A DNA stretch of 64,000 bases from Hypomesus transpacificus (Eukaryota; Chordata; Actinopteri; Osmeriformes; Osmeridae). A program made the position numbers and the translations under genes. Positions 1-12,533 of the stretch are shown here, one piece after another. Within the stretch, counting starts at the first letter, position 1. The number at the start of each line of letters is the position of its first letter. Below the pieces are notes generated by a model. The model did not search any database. It was not told the origin of the DNA and saw nothing but the letters and a program-made list of their open reading frames with translations. The stretch lies in assembly GCF_021917145.1 (NCBI RefSeq), contig NC_061068.1:6155344-6219343 (forward strand), read 5' to 3'.

Positions 1-408
1 TCGCAACTATTGCACATCAAGTGAATCAAGCGTTTTCAGGCATAAGCCTCCAGTCATGACTTGTTTTGGGTGGCAACCACATGCTTTATTTAAAAGACTC
101 ACAGTAGGTGTAAAGAAACAAAAACACTTGTTCATAACATTATTCTTCATGATTTAATGTAAATATTGAGATGAGAGGAGAGGGCAAGATTCAATTTCCT
201 ACAGTACAAATAGTTTCATTTACATTTTCCAGAATAATAGAAAACTAGCCTTGCTACATGTTTAGACACAAGCTTATAGACACCCTGGTGGAATTTGGTT
301 GATCTTTTTTAATCAAGACGGGGCCTTTTAACAGCCCTTTGAAAATGTTGATCTGTTTTTATTTTTATATATGGATGGCCATTGTTGTAAAATGTGTGTG
401 TGTCCCAG

Positions 409-1207
409 GTCATAGAAGTGGATGGGAAGAATGAGAAGGCATTGTACCGTCGTGGGGAGGCCCGGCTCCTTCGTAATGAGTTTGGCTTAGCCTTGACTGA
501 CTTCCGGCAAGTGCTGCAGGTCAACTCCTCAAATCGAGCAGCCCGCGCTCAAATTTCCATTTGCCAGCGGAAGATCCGGGAACACCATGAACGGGACAAG
601 ATAATCTACGCCAACATGTTCCAGAAATTTGCTGAACATGACGCTAAGGTATGTAAATGTCAAAAACCTTTGTTATAAATATTTATTCACTTGACAATAT
701 CTTATGCTCTTGTCCCATGTATCTATTTAATTAAATAGCTGTCATATTCTGTCCCAGTACAATAGTCTTTTACAATGTCCATTAGCAAAAATTGACGCTG
801 ACTTTTGACAAGATTATTGTAGTTATAATGTAACTGATATTGCTTGGCACAACGGCAAAGACATTGGAGGAATAGGATAATGACAAACTGCATGTCATGG
901 TCAGGAAGAATCACTTTGTTAATAATATACTGACACCTAGTGGTAAAGGTCCTCAACTGCGTTACCCATATTTATTGAGATTTGGGGACAGAACCTTCCC
1001 TGGTTTGTAGAGGTGTGAGAGATGTCGTGCCACTTTCAAAAAGTTTGTCTGGCAGGATTTTGGTTACCTGGTGTATCGTCACACCCTTATCTGTTTGTCT
1101 TATGGCAGGTGGGGAAGATGAAGAGGAGGAGGGATGACGGTGGGAGGACAGACGAGAACAGTCACCTGGGCGTTAGAAGACGACGCAAAAGTCAAGACTG
1201 CCCGTGA
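409..1207 (+). CDS. fkbp5: FKBP51/52-type peptidyl-prolyl isomerase co-chaperone, last two coding exons (partial)
   Basis: Exon 409-648 (80 codons, phase 0 at both ends) follows a TGTCCCAG acceptor and ends at AAG|GTATGT. It encodes the third TPR repeat (KALYRRGEA, with the Lys/Arg of the Hsp90 carboxylate clamp) and the helix after it ([19 protein letters not shown]). FKBP51 and FKBP52 are Hsp90-binding immunophilins of steroid-receptor complexes; the REHHERD..IYANMF pattern resembles FKBP51 more than FKBP52, so fkbp5 is preferred. The most likely last exon starts at 1109 after TATGGCAG and reads in phase to TGA at 1205-1207, giving a short basic tail (KMKRRRDD...RRRRKS). That tail is not one I recognise from the family, so the last exon is less certain than the TPR exon. 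The FK506-binding domains and earlier exons lie left of the window. Confidence 0.75.
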
Positions 1208-4200
1208 TGCTGTTGATGTTCAGAAGAAAGGGACAAGGGGGGCAGGCCTCCCATTGTTTACCCCACAGAGACCAGGGGTTTGAGGCAGGACTGGGGCGGG
1301 ACTAGCCCCGAGACCTGTCTCAGTGCCCATCGTGCTGTTCCTGCATGAGAGGCTGGGTATGAGTGAAAACAGCTGCAAACATTCAGTCACATGGAATCAA
1401 CAATCTTGGGTAATATCTTGAACGTCAAAGTGCCGATGACCAATGCCCAAAGTTAAAATATTCCAAACAAATACAAAGTTGCAAGTTATTTAAAATGATA
1501 TCATGACACATCACATGTAATTGGTGCTTTGCATACAATGCACTTTTGCCCTATTTATATTAAAATGTGCTTATAATACGAACTCTTCTTTTCATGAAGA
1601 TTGAAAACTGCATGTATAACATGTAGCTCCACACCTCTATATGCACACTTAAAGTTAGCATTCTTTTGATAACGAATGAATCAGACCTAATACAATACAG
1701 TTAGTATATTGTTACATTATCTGTTTAGTCACAGTTGTTATGCACAAGGTGCACAAGGTAACAATTTTAGTGGTATTGCCATAGATTTTCATAGTCCTCA
1801 ATACACAGTTTGACCTTGTGAAACACATAGGTGCAATGTTGCAGACAATCTTGATTGACCCAGGAGCACAGAAAATCTGTTTCCCAGTTGCCCATATTAT
1901 TCGTAAACATGCGCTTTAGACAAATGCATAGAAACTCAAGCCTTATACCAGGGGCAGATACAACAGGTGAAACGTGAAGTGAGGTGTTTTTTGCAGTTTT
2001 ACAATGGTTTTTGAATTTGAATATTTTGTAATAGCCTATTTGGAATGTTGAAACTTATATTAAAAAAATTACATAAATCAGCATGTCATATCTTAGAAGT
2101 GCCAACTCCCACTGGGAGTCGGCACTTTGGCTGAGATTGTAAAACCACCAATGTTGTCTTTTCAAGGAAATACCATGACTTGCGCCTGGATACATTCTTG
2201 GCTATAAATTTGAGGTGTTTGTTTTACATTGGTTTGCTATCAGAGCCTGGGGGTGTCTTTAATACATTATGAAACAAAACATTGTCTGTAAGTGTATGTC
2301 TTTTTAAAATTCTAATCATAATTCTTATATTTTGTTTCAACCAATGTATCCCTCATGTTGTGCTGATATATCACTCAACCACCAAAATATTTTTCAGATA
2401 ATGACAAGTTTCATACATTTAACATCCTCTAACATTTGATCACCAAAACAAAAACTTTTACGAGACACAACTTCAACCTCTGAATCTCAATTACACAACT
2501 GATCTGCCAATCACAATGTGTCAAAACCTGAGACCACTCAATAGAAATTTCAGTGGTAGGTGCCAATATGAAATGTATGTTATTCCAGGATAGTTAACTG
2601 TGGTTGAACTCATTGGTGGATATGCTGATGTCAGTCCTCTGAAGAGCGCGGCTGTGTGGGATAATGTCAGGTACTGTAAACATTTCTTGTCCAATCGCTA
2701 GCTGTCTCAACATTATCTGAAACGATAACAGATATGTAACAACAAGCTTGTTAACTTTATCTTTGAGTAAGGCAGGCTTATAAAATATTCTAGCACTGGG
2801 ACAACTTACAACTTAACAGTACCCCTAGCAACATCCTTACTGATGCCTACACAACTCAGAAAATATTGTAAAAAGGAATAAATAGTTTCCGACACACAGG
2901 ACACAGTTTAGGTGGTACAGAAAACGAAAATAGGGATCACTATAAAGAAGTATGACTGTGTACCATTATGAATTTGTGACTATACATTAAGATATGAAGA
3001 CAAGAGATACATATGCAATACTAACAATTGTTGTATACTGTATATATGCTATGCATCGTCACTGTCAATAAAGTGTATCTTAAGACATGACAATGTGAAG
3101 AAGCCCTTCACATCCCAATCCTAGATTTATAGTGTCCCATCATGCAACACTTTTTTATTTAATAAACAAGGAGATACTCTGAAATGGGCTTTTTGCAAAA
3201 ATTACACACTTGCATAAGCTTAAACAATTACCCTGTGCCTCCTCTATTATTGAGTAAGTTACATACAGTACAAGCCTGCTGTAATCAACTCAGGTTGGGC
3301 TCAAATGTGTTGCTGAGTTTGAGATTCCAACAAAAGCTTAACATGAGGCCCAACAGAGCTAAACTCTTTTGTAAGTGAACCCCCCCCCCCAAAACCTTTT
3401 TTGATAATTTGTGTTTTTGTAATTGTTTCAAAAGCTTTAATGATATGGATACATAACACTTTAAACTGTAAAATGGGAAAAAATCAGCGCACTGACCAAA
3501 AAGAAGTTTTGGTTCAATCCATTTAGAAACATTTTCTAATTATTATTGCATATGATTACAGAAAAATGAATTTTTATTTCTTACATCAACATAAAAAAAT
3601 TATACTGTACATTATTATACCACACTTTACATTTACAATTGTTGCCCATAATTGTTTTCTGTACAAAGGAAACCTCTCAATGCCATACTTCATATAAAAA
3701 CATAATATACTGTACATGTGAAACAATACAATTTGTATTGTAATATCATCTTACAGTTAAAGAAGATTTTAAGCTGGCTGATGAATTAACAGACTCAGAG
3801 AACTGTGAAAACAGTTCACACAATGATCACACAATGTCTGACACCCTCTCCTATGTCCCTGTGTTAAAAAATATTGGGAACTGGTTAAAGCACAACCTGT
3901 CAGAGTTTGGCATATGTGACCTTGCAACTTCACTAAAACCTTTTCAACCTTCCACTCAGAAGAGCGATAAGTACAGTAATATTTACTCTTACTAGTCACA
4001 ATAAAATTAAGTATATATCCAATGTCGGTAGTACAGTATTGAGCAAGTTTGTTTCAGGGGAAACGCTACCTTAGATGAATCTAACAATACCCCAACACAG
4101 TCAGGAGACATGTCCTTCACTTCAACGTCAGCTCAAATATAGTGGCATGCAGACTCTATGTTCTGGCTGCTTAGTTTTGTGTGCTAAGTGATTACAGTAC

Positions 4201-4224
4201 CAGCTCTTTTATATGTATGAATGC
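1208..4224. other. 3' flanks of two convergent genes (fkbp5 and slc6a13-like A)
   Basis: No exon is recognisable here. The stretch is AT-rich and should hold the 3' UTR of the fkbp5-like gene (+) and that of the transporter on the minus strand. AATAAA at 3067-3072 is a possible + strand polyadenylation signal; TTTATTTAATAAA near 3155-3168 could serve either strand. A C run lies at about 3380-3390. Confidence 0.5.
2097..2127. repeat. 31-bp near-perfect palindrome
   Basis: AAGTGCC-A-ACTCCCA is followed almost immediately by TGGGAGT-C-GGCACTT, giving two 15-nt arms with one mismatched pair and almost no loop. It lies in the probable 3' UTR or flank of the fkbp5-like gene. It may be a transcript hairpin or the end of a small element; no function is claimed. 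Confidence 0.6.
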
Positions 4225-7200
4225 TTATAGACCTGTGTCTCCACATAAAGGACTAGACTTAAGGTGGTCAGATTCATCTAGAAAGACTTTCTTTTGTGAC
4301 TTTGTCAAGGGAAGATCCATTGATGGAGCGCAGAGGATTGAGATTCTCTGAAGCAGAAAAGAACAGATTTTTAGTGAGAAACTCGACTAGTATTATCATG
4401 TTCAAGCAACAGGGTAAATTAACTGAAATTAGCAAACTAAATGCGTTTGGAAAATGCATTTTCTTCTATCTAATTTAGCTACAAGTCAAAAGGGATAGAT
4501 CCCCCACTCAGTACCTGTCTCAGTGTTCCAGGAGTGACACTTATAACGTAGATCATCCAGAGAGGAACCAAGAGGGTTGAGGAGAGAGTGAACCACCAGC
4601 CAAGGGCATAACCCCACCATGGATATTCAGTTTTGTTGTTGAACTTGAGAGGAGTGTACTTGACCAAGGAGAAGACAAACGTTGCCTGAAATAAGAGTGG
4701 TTGTAAACATAATTTACCTATACAGTATAATAGCGACTAATTTATATATGTACAGTAATGTGCAAAAGACTTAGGCACGTTTTTGTTTTTAAGTGAATCA
4801 AAAATGCTTTAAGGAAAAATTCAATACAAAGACTGAATAGATATACTTCTGCATGAACACATCAGACAAAAATGAATATATAAGACAATATTCATTATAA
4901 AAATATTTTGTGCCTAAGACTTCTGCACAGTACTGTATGTATTTGACAAATAGTAAAACAAAACAAAAAAAACGTCTTAATTAACATAAACTTTAACTAG
5001 CAGATGTTGTGCAACATCTGTCGAGGATTGAATTAAGTTGAATTGAGTAATACTGTTATACTCACCATGCATACAATTGGAGTTACATACTTCAGCAAGT
5101 GCTTAATCAAGGGGAAAGGTCGATACCCAATCATGTCCTCAATGTTATCATAGAAATGTTCTGAGCCTGTGGAGTAGACATTACAGTGAGGAGAAGGAAT
5201 TATAAACATCAATAGATTGACCATTAACATATTGAGACTAACTACTAACTATACAGACCTTTGATGTGGATTTATAACACTCACCGTAAATCCAACCAAC
5301 ACACAGAGACTGCAGTATGGCGAAAAGAAGCAGAGTCATCCCACTGCAAGCATAGTAATCAAACACCTGGAAGACGTAAAGGCCACCCTACACAGGCCAG
5401 GATGTGGAGGAGGTACAAGCAGAAGATCAAACTAATGTTAAAAGGACCACCAACACTTGAAAATGTTTCTTTGTCACATGTCTCAGTTGTTTTCTCATTA
5501 TTGTCTCAATTGTAACTTTCAAGTTGCTGGTTACAATTGATATGCCTTTATGATTACTCAATTATAATGAGCTATGGGTGATATAATGGTACAACACTTG
5601 ACAGTAGATAAAGAGGTTGCATGTTCAAATCCCTCCATGTGTCGCTTTGGATGATAAATCAATGTATTATTGTAATACAACAAAGATGATTTCCTACCTC
5701 TGTGACCATCACCAGGCCAGCGAAGAAGCACCCTGCACTAATACCAAGGAGTAGGAGTTTACGCCGATGCCCAACATGAAAGAAGGAAGGATGCATGTCT
5801 GAGATAGCCGTAATCAGAGCCTCCAGACCTACAAACTGAAACAGAGAATGCACTTAACTGTCAACTAACTAACTTTTGTGAATTGAAGAGATTTCAGTAC
5901 TTACCTGACTGTCTAACCCAAGTAAGATGATCATAAGGAAAAAAAGAATGGCCCAAAGCTGAGGTACTGGCATCATGGCCACTGCACGAGGATAGGCAAT
6001 AAATGCAAGGCCAGGACCTGGACCAGGAGGTAAAAAAACAAAACATGTGAACAAGTGTGCATGAGTTTTCTGAGTTAGGAGTACATTTTGTAACAATCAT
6101 GCATGCATTTCATGTTAGACCTGATGGTTTATTGATAGCTGATGCATTTGTCTTGTATATCTTTACTCTGACCTGACTCAGCCACTGTTGATATGTCACT
6201 TCCCTGCTCGTACGCCATGAATCCCAGCACAGAGAAGATAGCAAAGCCAGCAACAAAGCTGGTTCCGCTGTTAAGAAGGCACAGGTACACACAATCCCTG
6301 AGAAAGACAATCAGTCATTTATTAGGACCATATTGTATACATTATATAGTGTATATTCTCTTTCCGCTCCTTTTCACTATGACCTCTTCACTCACTTGTA
6401 ACAGTTGTTGTTGTACTTATTGTAGCTGCCAAGAGCAGTAAGGCACCCAATGCAAATAGCATAAGAATAAAATATTTGTGTTCCAGCATCCATCCACACC
6501 TGCAAGACCAAGTGACAGACAATGATAAAAGTTTAACATCTTAAATACATTATTAACTGAAGACGTATTAGATAATACTCAATTGCTCTGAAAGTGCCAA
6601 GTCAATGAAAGGAATTGTTAAGATGAGTTCAAGACAAGTTCAAGACAAAATCAATGTATTTATTACACAAATGTGTGGTGCAGGTGTCTGCTACACTCAA
6701 GTTGAGTATCACAGAAGACTGGATAATGAATACAGAAAATCAAGAGAGTATATTTTTCACAATATGGGAGGATAAAATACGATTAACATTGCCCTCGCAG
6801 ACACTGAAAAAGGACACAGAATACCAGATAGCTTTTGTTTAGGTCTTTAGATAGGGCTCCTAGAAATGGCCTTGTTACTCCTTCTATTTTCCTCATTCAA
6901 AGTTGCATGGCATTATACACTTTGGTAATATTGTGACATCTGATCTACCCTAGTTTCATAGGCATTTCCAAGTCGCTTCTTACAAAGACCCAACTTATGG
7001 CTGTACAGGCATAATAAAACAGTATAATGACAGTTTATCAATGATACAGGAAACATGATTAATAGCTAGGCATATTTCTCTCCTGGACATAAATGAGCGA
7101 AGCAGGTTCAGGCATGGCACTCGGGCAGCGCGCGTCATATCCCCCATCATCCTGTTCTTAGCCCATAGGCTTAGCCTGATAGGCGGCGCTATAAAGTCGT

Positions 7201-9568
7201 CACATGCACGCACACGCGTCCTCGTTTACTTTTGTGTTCTGCGCTACTGCCACCCACCACCATCCCCTTTTCCCCCATGTTGTCTGTCTGTTCTCCCCGT
7301 GGGGGATTTAACTTGTTGCTCCCTGCCTCATGTCATGCATGCTGCAGTGAAGGCAGGGAGCGCTTCCCCATGTACATCCATTCCGCCAATGTTAAACCAT
7401 TTGTCATGTGTACGAATAAATGGTGAAATCAATCACGTGAGTGTCTTGACTGAACCAAGGGTTATGTGCTCATGAGCTTAATATTGCAAGGTATAGCTCA
7501 AACATTGTTAATTATATTCAGAACATTTCAAACAGTATAGAAGTAATAAAGTAATTACTATCTTTAACTGTTAACTGATCAATGGTCATTTTTCTTCACA
7601 ACCTGGAGCCCTCTATGTAACCAAGAATGTGTGGATGTGTAGGTGGAAGGCTAGACACACAAGTTTAGTAACCGAGCAGGTCATTCTTACCTGAGGGTCA
7701 GCAAGACGGGCCGGGTCAGGATACAGGTAGAACTTGATACCATCTATGGCCCCTGGCAGTGTGAGTCCGCGGACTAGCAACACCCCCAGCATCACATAGG
7801 GGAAGGTGGCAGTGATGTAAACCACCTGAGAGAGAACCAGTTTTGGGTCCAGTCTTGCACATCCAATACATCACTAGTATTCATGGTAAACACCTGCCTT
7901 ACCTTTCCTGTTGACTTCACTCCCTTCCAGACACAGAAGTAACAGATGATCCAGGACAACAGAAGACAAAGTGCCAGCTCCCACCGTATGCTGCCAAGCT
8001 CATGAATGCTGCTTGTGAGATTCAAAACTCTTCTTCTGTAAAGCATAGTGTTAGTTACAATTCAAAATCACTTAATGTAGGCTACTCTGTTAGTGCTTCA
8101 TACATATTCATTTAAATTGAGCAAATGGATAACTCGTTATATCTTGTAGACTTACTCCCAGAACTCCCTAACTGGCGATGTTGCATTCTCTTCTTTGGTC
8201 CAATTTAGATGGCCAATACTTCGGTCAAACTCAACGCAATTCCCTGTTCATAACAATTGTTCAATTGATCAATTGTTTCATGATTAGGACACTTTACAAC
8301 TATATTTCTATGAGGATAACCAAGTGCAAATCCTTATTAATGTACCTGTGTTCCAGCTGTTTTTACAACTAGCCCATGGGAGTTCAGGCTCAAAACAAGA
8401 AAACAGGTAGAAGAATGCCCAGGCCAGTATGATGATGTAATAAATGCTGGAATAGAGAACAACCACTTGGCTTCCATATCCTAGGCCTAGAAAGGAAAAG
8501 TACACATTTAAGAACATACCCAATTATATCTACAATCTATGTAGGACAAAAGAACAAGTCAAAACTGATTAAAATCCTTCTTACTTAGACCAAATGACAA
8601 CACCAAATGTTTCCAATACAATTTGGTATATTAAATGGTTGAAAGGAAATTTGTCACACAATCAAAATGCATTCACCCAGTCAAGCTGTAACTACAAAGG
8701 ATGTAGGTCTCTATTAAAATAACACATTCAGATAAATCATTGATGTGGCTGTAAATGTATGTCTTACAGGAATTCCCTCAAAAAAGAATAACTGATGTAA
8801 CAGTGTGGGCCCATGTAATACAGTTTAAGCTGATCTAAGACTTAAATCAATGATCAGTTTTTTTTCTATATAAAGTAATTTATCTTTAATCTTTGTTAAA
8901 GAAGACTTTCCATCCATGTATTGTTGGGTTTTAATCTTACATGGCAATTTAACTGAGGATGTCATGTTTTGGCGAAGATTTCACCCCCTGGTGCAGAAAA
9001 TGACACATTCATCAAGCACACTTCCCCCCTCTTCCCCCCTTATTCGCCCCTTAGTGTTCCATTGTTACCTTCAAAGAGAGGGCATATTTTCCGCCAACAT
9101 GTGATGCTCCCCTGTGTGGTGTACTGGCCCAAGGATGTCTCAAGGAGAAACAGTGGAATGCCACAAGTGAAGAGGAAGAGTGTATAAGGAATGAAGAACA
9201 CCCCTTAGGAATACAACAAATTACTATTCACAAATCAGAAACAAAAGTATAGCACAACTTCAGCACGCCACCAGGATTTGTTGCATTACTTTATGCTGAA
9301 CCAGATAAGAATTCTGTTACTTTGCACAAATGATTTGAAATGACACAAGCTTAAATACAAAACTCATTTAAATAATCAACAACAAACTAAACTCACCCCC
9401 TCCGTTTTTGTAGCACAGGTATGGAAATCTCCACACATTACCCAGGCCTATGATTTGTCCTGCTACGGCCAGGAGGAACTCTAACTTGCTGGACCACTGG
9501 CCTCGTGTCTGGGGGCTTGGGGCTGGGTGGACTGTACTCAAGTCCTGGGGCTCCAGTTTAAACATCAT
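4225..9568 (-). CDS. slc6a13: Na+/Cl--dependent GABA/taurine-family transporter, slc6a13-like copy A
   Basis: Fourteen coding exons on the minus strand: 9568-9397, 9203-9069, 8486-8346, 8243-8156, 8035-7903, 7825-7691, 6499-6396, 6297-6173, 6017-5905, 5835-5698, 5387-5285, 5166-5066, 4685-4515, 4347-4225. They join without frame error into 593 codons plus stop, close to the family length of about 600. TM1 has [25 protein letters not shown] (not CGKNGGG) places it with GAT2/GAT3/BGT1/TauT rather than GAT1. TM8 has the Na2-site LGLDSQ. The extracellular loop after TM3 has the Cys pair (SC...NC) and sequons NWT and NAT. The family is a 12-TM plasma-membrane symporter; the substrate cannot be read from sequence. 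The short last exon begins [13 protein letters not shown], matching the family's LC.P..DLP, then diverges. The first coding exon has an acceptor at about 9609, so an upstream 5' exon is expected. The name rests on family resemblance and position beside RH2. Confidence 0.88.
4751..4937. mobile_element. Tc1/mariner-type MITE in the intron between exons 12 and 13 of copy A
   Basis: TACAGTAATGTGCAAAAGAC at the left and GCACAGTACTGTA at the right are imperfect inverted termini, and internal TTAGGCAC pairs with GTGCCTAA. The 187-bp element has no coding capacity and has TA at both ends. It resembles the short mariner-like elements common in fish introns. Confidence 0.65.
7238..7456 (+). repeat. Interspersed repeat family X, copy 1
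   Basis: About 220 bp in intron 6 of copy A matches 41306-41544 in the same orientation. Shared blocks include CCCCTT(T/C)TCCCCC, TGCCTCAT, GGCAGGGAG, AATAAATG and the end GTGATTGTCTTGACTGAAC (GTGAGTGTCTTGACTGAAC here). No open frame is conserved, and I do not recognise the family. Confidence 0.7.
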
Positions 9569-11634
9569 CTCATGCTCATAGATATTCTCAGTGACACTCG
9601 CAATCACGCTGAAACAAAATATTTTAAACACTTATGCAGGCCCAGGAACACAGATGTCCAGTGTTATATAATTTGAGGTGAGTATTGTTCAAACTGCTAA
9701 ACAATGTGAGCGCATGTTCAAAATATGACTTGCAGACCCACAGCACAGCTGCACTGCTTTGGGACAAGGGTTTTTGTGTTATCAATGAAGCTTTTGTTAT
9801 TTGCTTTGAAAGTTGTGCAAGTGGGATGAAGATTGGAAAATATGATAAATTCTATTCTGAATATCATTTCATTGTACTTTCAGTTTTTTCTTTGTGTCAT
9901 TTGGCATATAGAGCACTTTCAATCTAAGTGTAAGTGTTTAAGTAGGTGTAAAATGATCTCCTTACCACAAATCTTATTTGGTAAGTACATTTCTGCTGTC
10001 CATACATCTCATTGTGGGATGTTTGAAAACAATTGAAGCCTGATAAATCTTACAGAATGATTATATGCAATCATGAATCATTTATGAATAAATTGTATTC
10101 CAAACACAAATATTTAGACTTTTTTATAGCATGTTAATGTCTGTAAAAAAAAACATTTAATTTTATGTTTAAATATAAACATGTGCCTGTGGTGTAACAC
10201 AAAACAGGAAGACATCCCTGCTCTCATTGTGGCACGGAGCATTCAGTCTGTAACCTTTGGCCTACATTCAGCAGCTAAAACAAGTACTACAGCAGTTGAG
10301 GCACCCCTTCAATCCTAAATGGCTGAGCATAGGTCCTTGTCATTTGATTTACAGGACTAGATTTGCTCATTTTGTTGTCACTGCCTATACAGTGAAAAAC
10401 ATAAAGTAATAAGTATCAAAAGAGCTGCTTAAGGGAGAGAAAATAAGATAAACAGTGAGTACCTTAAGGGGGAAGCTGCAGTTCTGAAGCTTGCGGCTGT
10501 GTTCTATTTTTCCATTTTGCGCTTGCAAAAAATGTGTGTTGGTCCCTTTCAGCGGAAACAAAACTAGACCTACAATGTCTCCATGCCAAACTATCTTCCC
10601 AGCTCGAGCTACGATTGAGCCCATGTGGATGAATAAATATTAGTGTGTGTGCGTGTGTGAGTGTTCAGTAAGGGTGTGCATATCAGGCTTGAGGCGGAGC
10701 TTATGAAACAAGGAAACACTCCCAAATATGAGAGGAAGAGGATTGGTAAATGAGGCCAGCATGAATACTTACTGTTATTTAATGATATAGACCTTGTGTC
10801 AATGTCTATTAAGTTGAATAAACAGGAAGTAGAAAATGTGTAGAAAACACTTATCACATACAGTAGACCTACTTTAGCAGACGCATGCTAAATAGCTAAA
10901 ATACTTCAATGTGGAACAAGTGTTACAGGAGGAAATCAGAGGACAATAAACAGTGAACAGGGGCTTAAACTAGCTTTTTGACCTACTACTAAATGAATTT
11001 GGATAGTATTGAGAAAGAACTTTGCTGAAAAGTACACGATCTTTGAAGTTATCAAATTACTGTAAAATATGATGGTTTTGTATTTTTTTTATAACTGTAC
11101 ATTTTGTCTAAAAGTATTGTCCATAGTGACAACTTTAAATATTCATTTAATTACCAAGCAACTGATATTTAGATAAGACAGCAAAGAAAGTCAGATCAAT
11201 ATCGCAGCTAAAACATGAACAAGTAACACTGTAAAATGTGGTCCTCTCACCAGTCTTTATTGCCTGAAGATGAACTGCTTCCTTGTAGCAATTCTTCTAA
11301 CCCTTTCACAGGTTTTTCCATAATTTCCCATAAAAGTGTTTCTTCAATTTTTTCTGTCAGCTTGAGTTTGCGGACGTGTTAGACTGATTACTCTTTTTAA
11401 ACAATCAGTTATACTTTACTGGTGGTTAATACATAATCTCTCAGAAAGTTACGCAATTTTAACATGTCTGGAGAATATTTACACAGTTAGTACAGCCTCA
11501 CGAACGCACGACCTCTGACTTGCCAAGCGCGACCACTACCAACTATGCCAAAGAAAAGCTAGCTATTCTTTGACGCGGGTAGCCCATTGCATACCTGAGG
11601 AGTGAGTTTCACAGGGGCACACCTGTTACATTCA

Positions 11635-11893
11635 CTGCATTGTTGGGGTGTGTCAGATCTTATCCGGCAGGTATGAAAAACAGTGTTGGCTGTATGAACA
11701 GTTGATAAGGAAATGGCTATTGTGATCAGAATAAGCACATAGGAAATCTCTATTCTTCCACCTCCTACATCCCTGAAATGTTCAAATAGAGCGGTGTTTA
11801 TCTATGTTTAATACAACTAAATGCCCCATTATTCCCCCCCCCCCCCCTCCCATATCTTGGGACCATAAGATCTGACACACCCCAACTATGCAG
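11635..11893. mobile_element. Short element with 29-bp terminal inverted repeats
   Basis: The arms 11635-11663 (CTGCATTGTTGGGGTG...) and 11865-11893 are reverse complements at 28 of 29 positions and enclose about 200 bp. A C run lies at 11834-11847. No target-site duplication is obvious, so the superfamily is undetermined. Confidence 0.5.
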
Positions 11894-12102
11894 GGATGTG
11901 GACAATCTGGATGGCAACACTAACTGGTTAATAGCTTGTAAACTGTAAAATACTTTTTCACTACTAGACACATTTATAATGAAGCATTGGTATTTATTTG
12001 TATAAGAGGTAATTTTATTATAGGTGACAGTGACCATTTTTGCCATTTCTAATGTTTAATCATTCAGTATCATTCCACAAATTTGTTTATCCAAAATCTC
12101 AG

Positions 12103-12200
12103 GTTAGCTGTGACAGCTGCCTCAGATGGTTCCATCAGTGTTGTGCTCTATCCAACCGACGCAGGTATACATCTGTGCTGCCTGCTGTAAACACCCCTGA
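12103..12200 (+). pseudogene. PHD-finger-like fragment, frameshifted
   Basis: One frame from 12103 reads SCDSCLRWFHQCCALS, a PHD zinc-finger pattern (CxxC, WFHxxC). About 20 codons on, a second frame reads ICAACCK and then stops, which would supply the final CxxC only after a frame change. No surrounding gene is visible. It is probably a decayed piece of a transposon-borne or retrocopied PHD protein. Confidence 0.4.
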
Positions 12201-12533
12201 CCTGTTTTCATGATCAAGCCTCAAACTTGTTAAAACTCTTATTTAAATTATCACTCTATTTCTTTCTTTTTTTCTACCTTTTGTTAAATAAATCATTATA
12301 GTTTTTTGTTTAAAATAAATGGGATGGAATCAAAATGTCATCATTTATTAAGTGAGAAGCAAGTGAGAAGATACTAACAAGGCTGTACCAATGCTATTGA
12401 GCCGGGTCGTTTGATTTAGCTCACTGAAAAGAGACGACTCTTTTGGCTCCCAAACTGCTCTTTAAAAAATGTATGTTTGAACTATGACTTTGACTATGAT
12501 AGGTGTGAAAACAATTCTAATACTCTACCTTAA

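Noticed and set aside
4274-4459. 61-codon minus frame covering the last exon of transporter copy A
   Set aside because: The true exon uses another frame ([13 protein letters not shown]) after a CTTCAG acceptor, which joins exon 13 in phase; this frame is a shadow.
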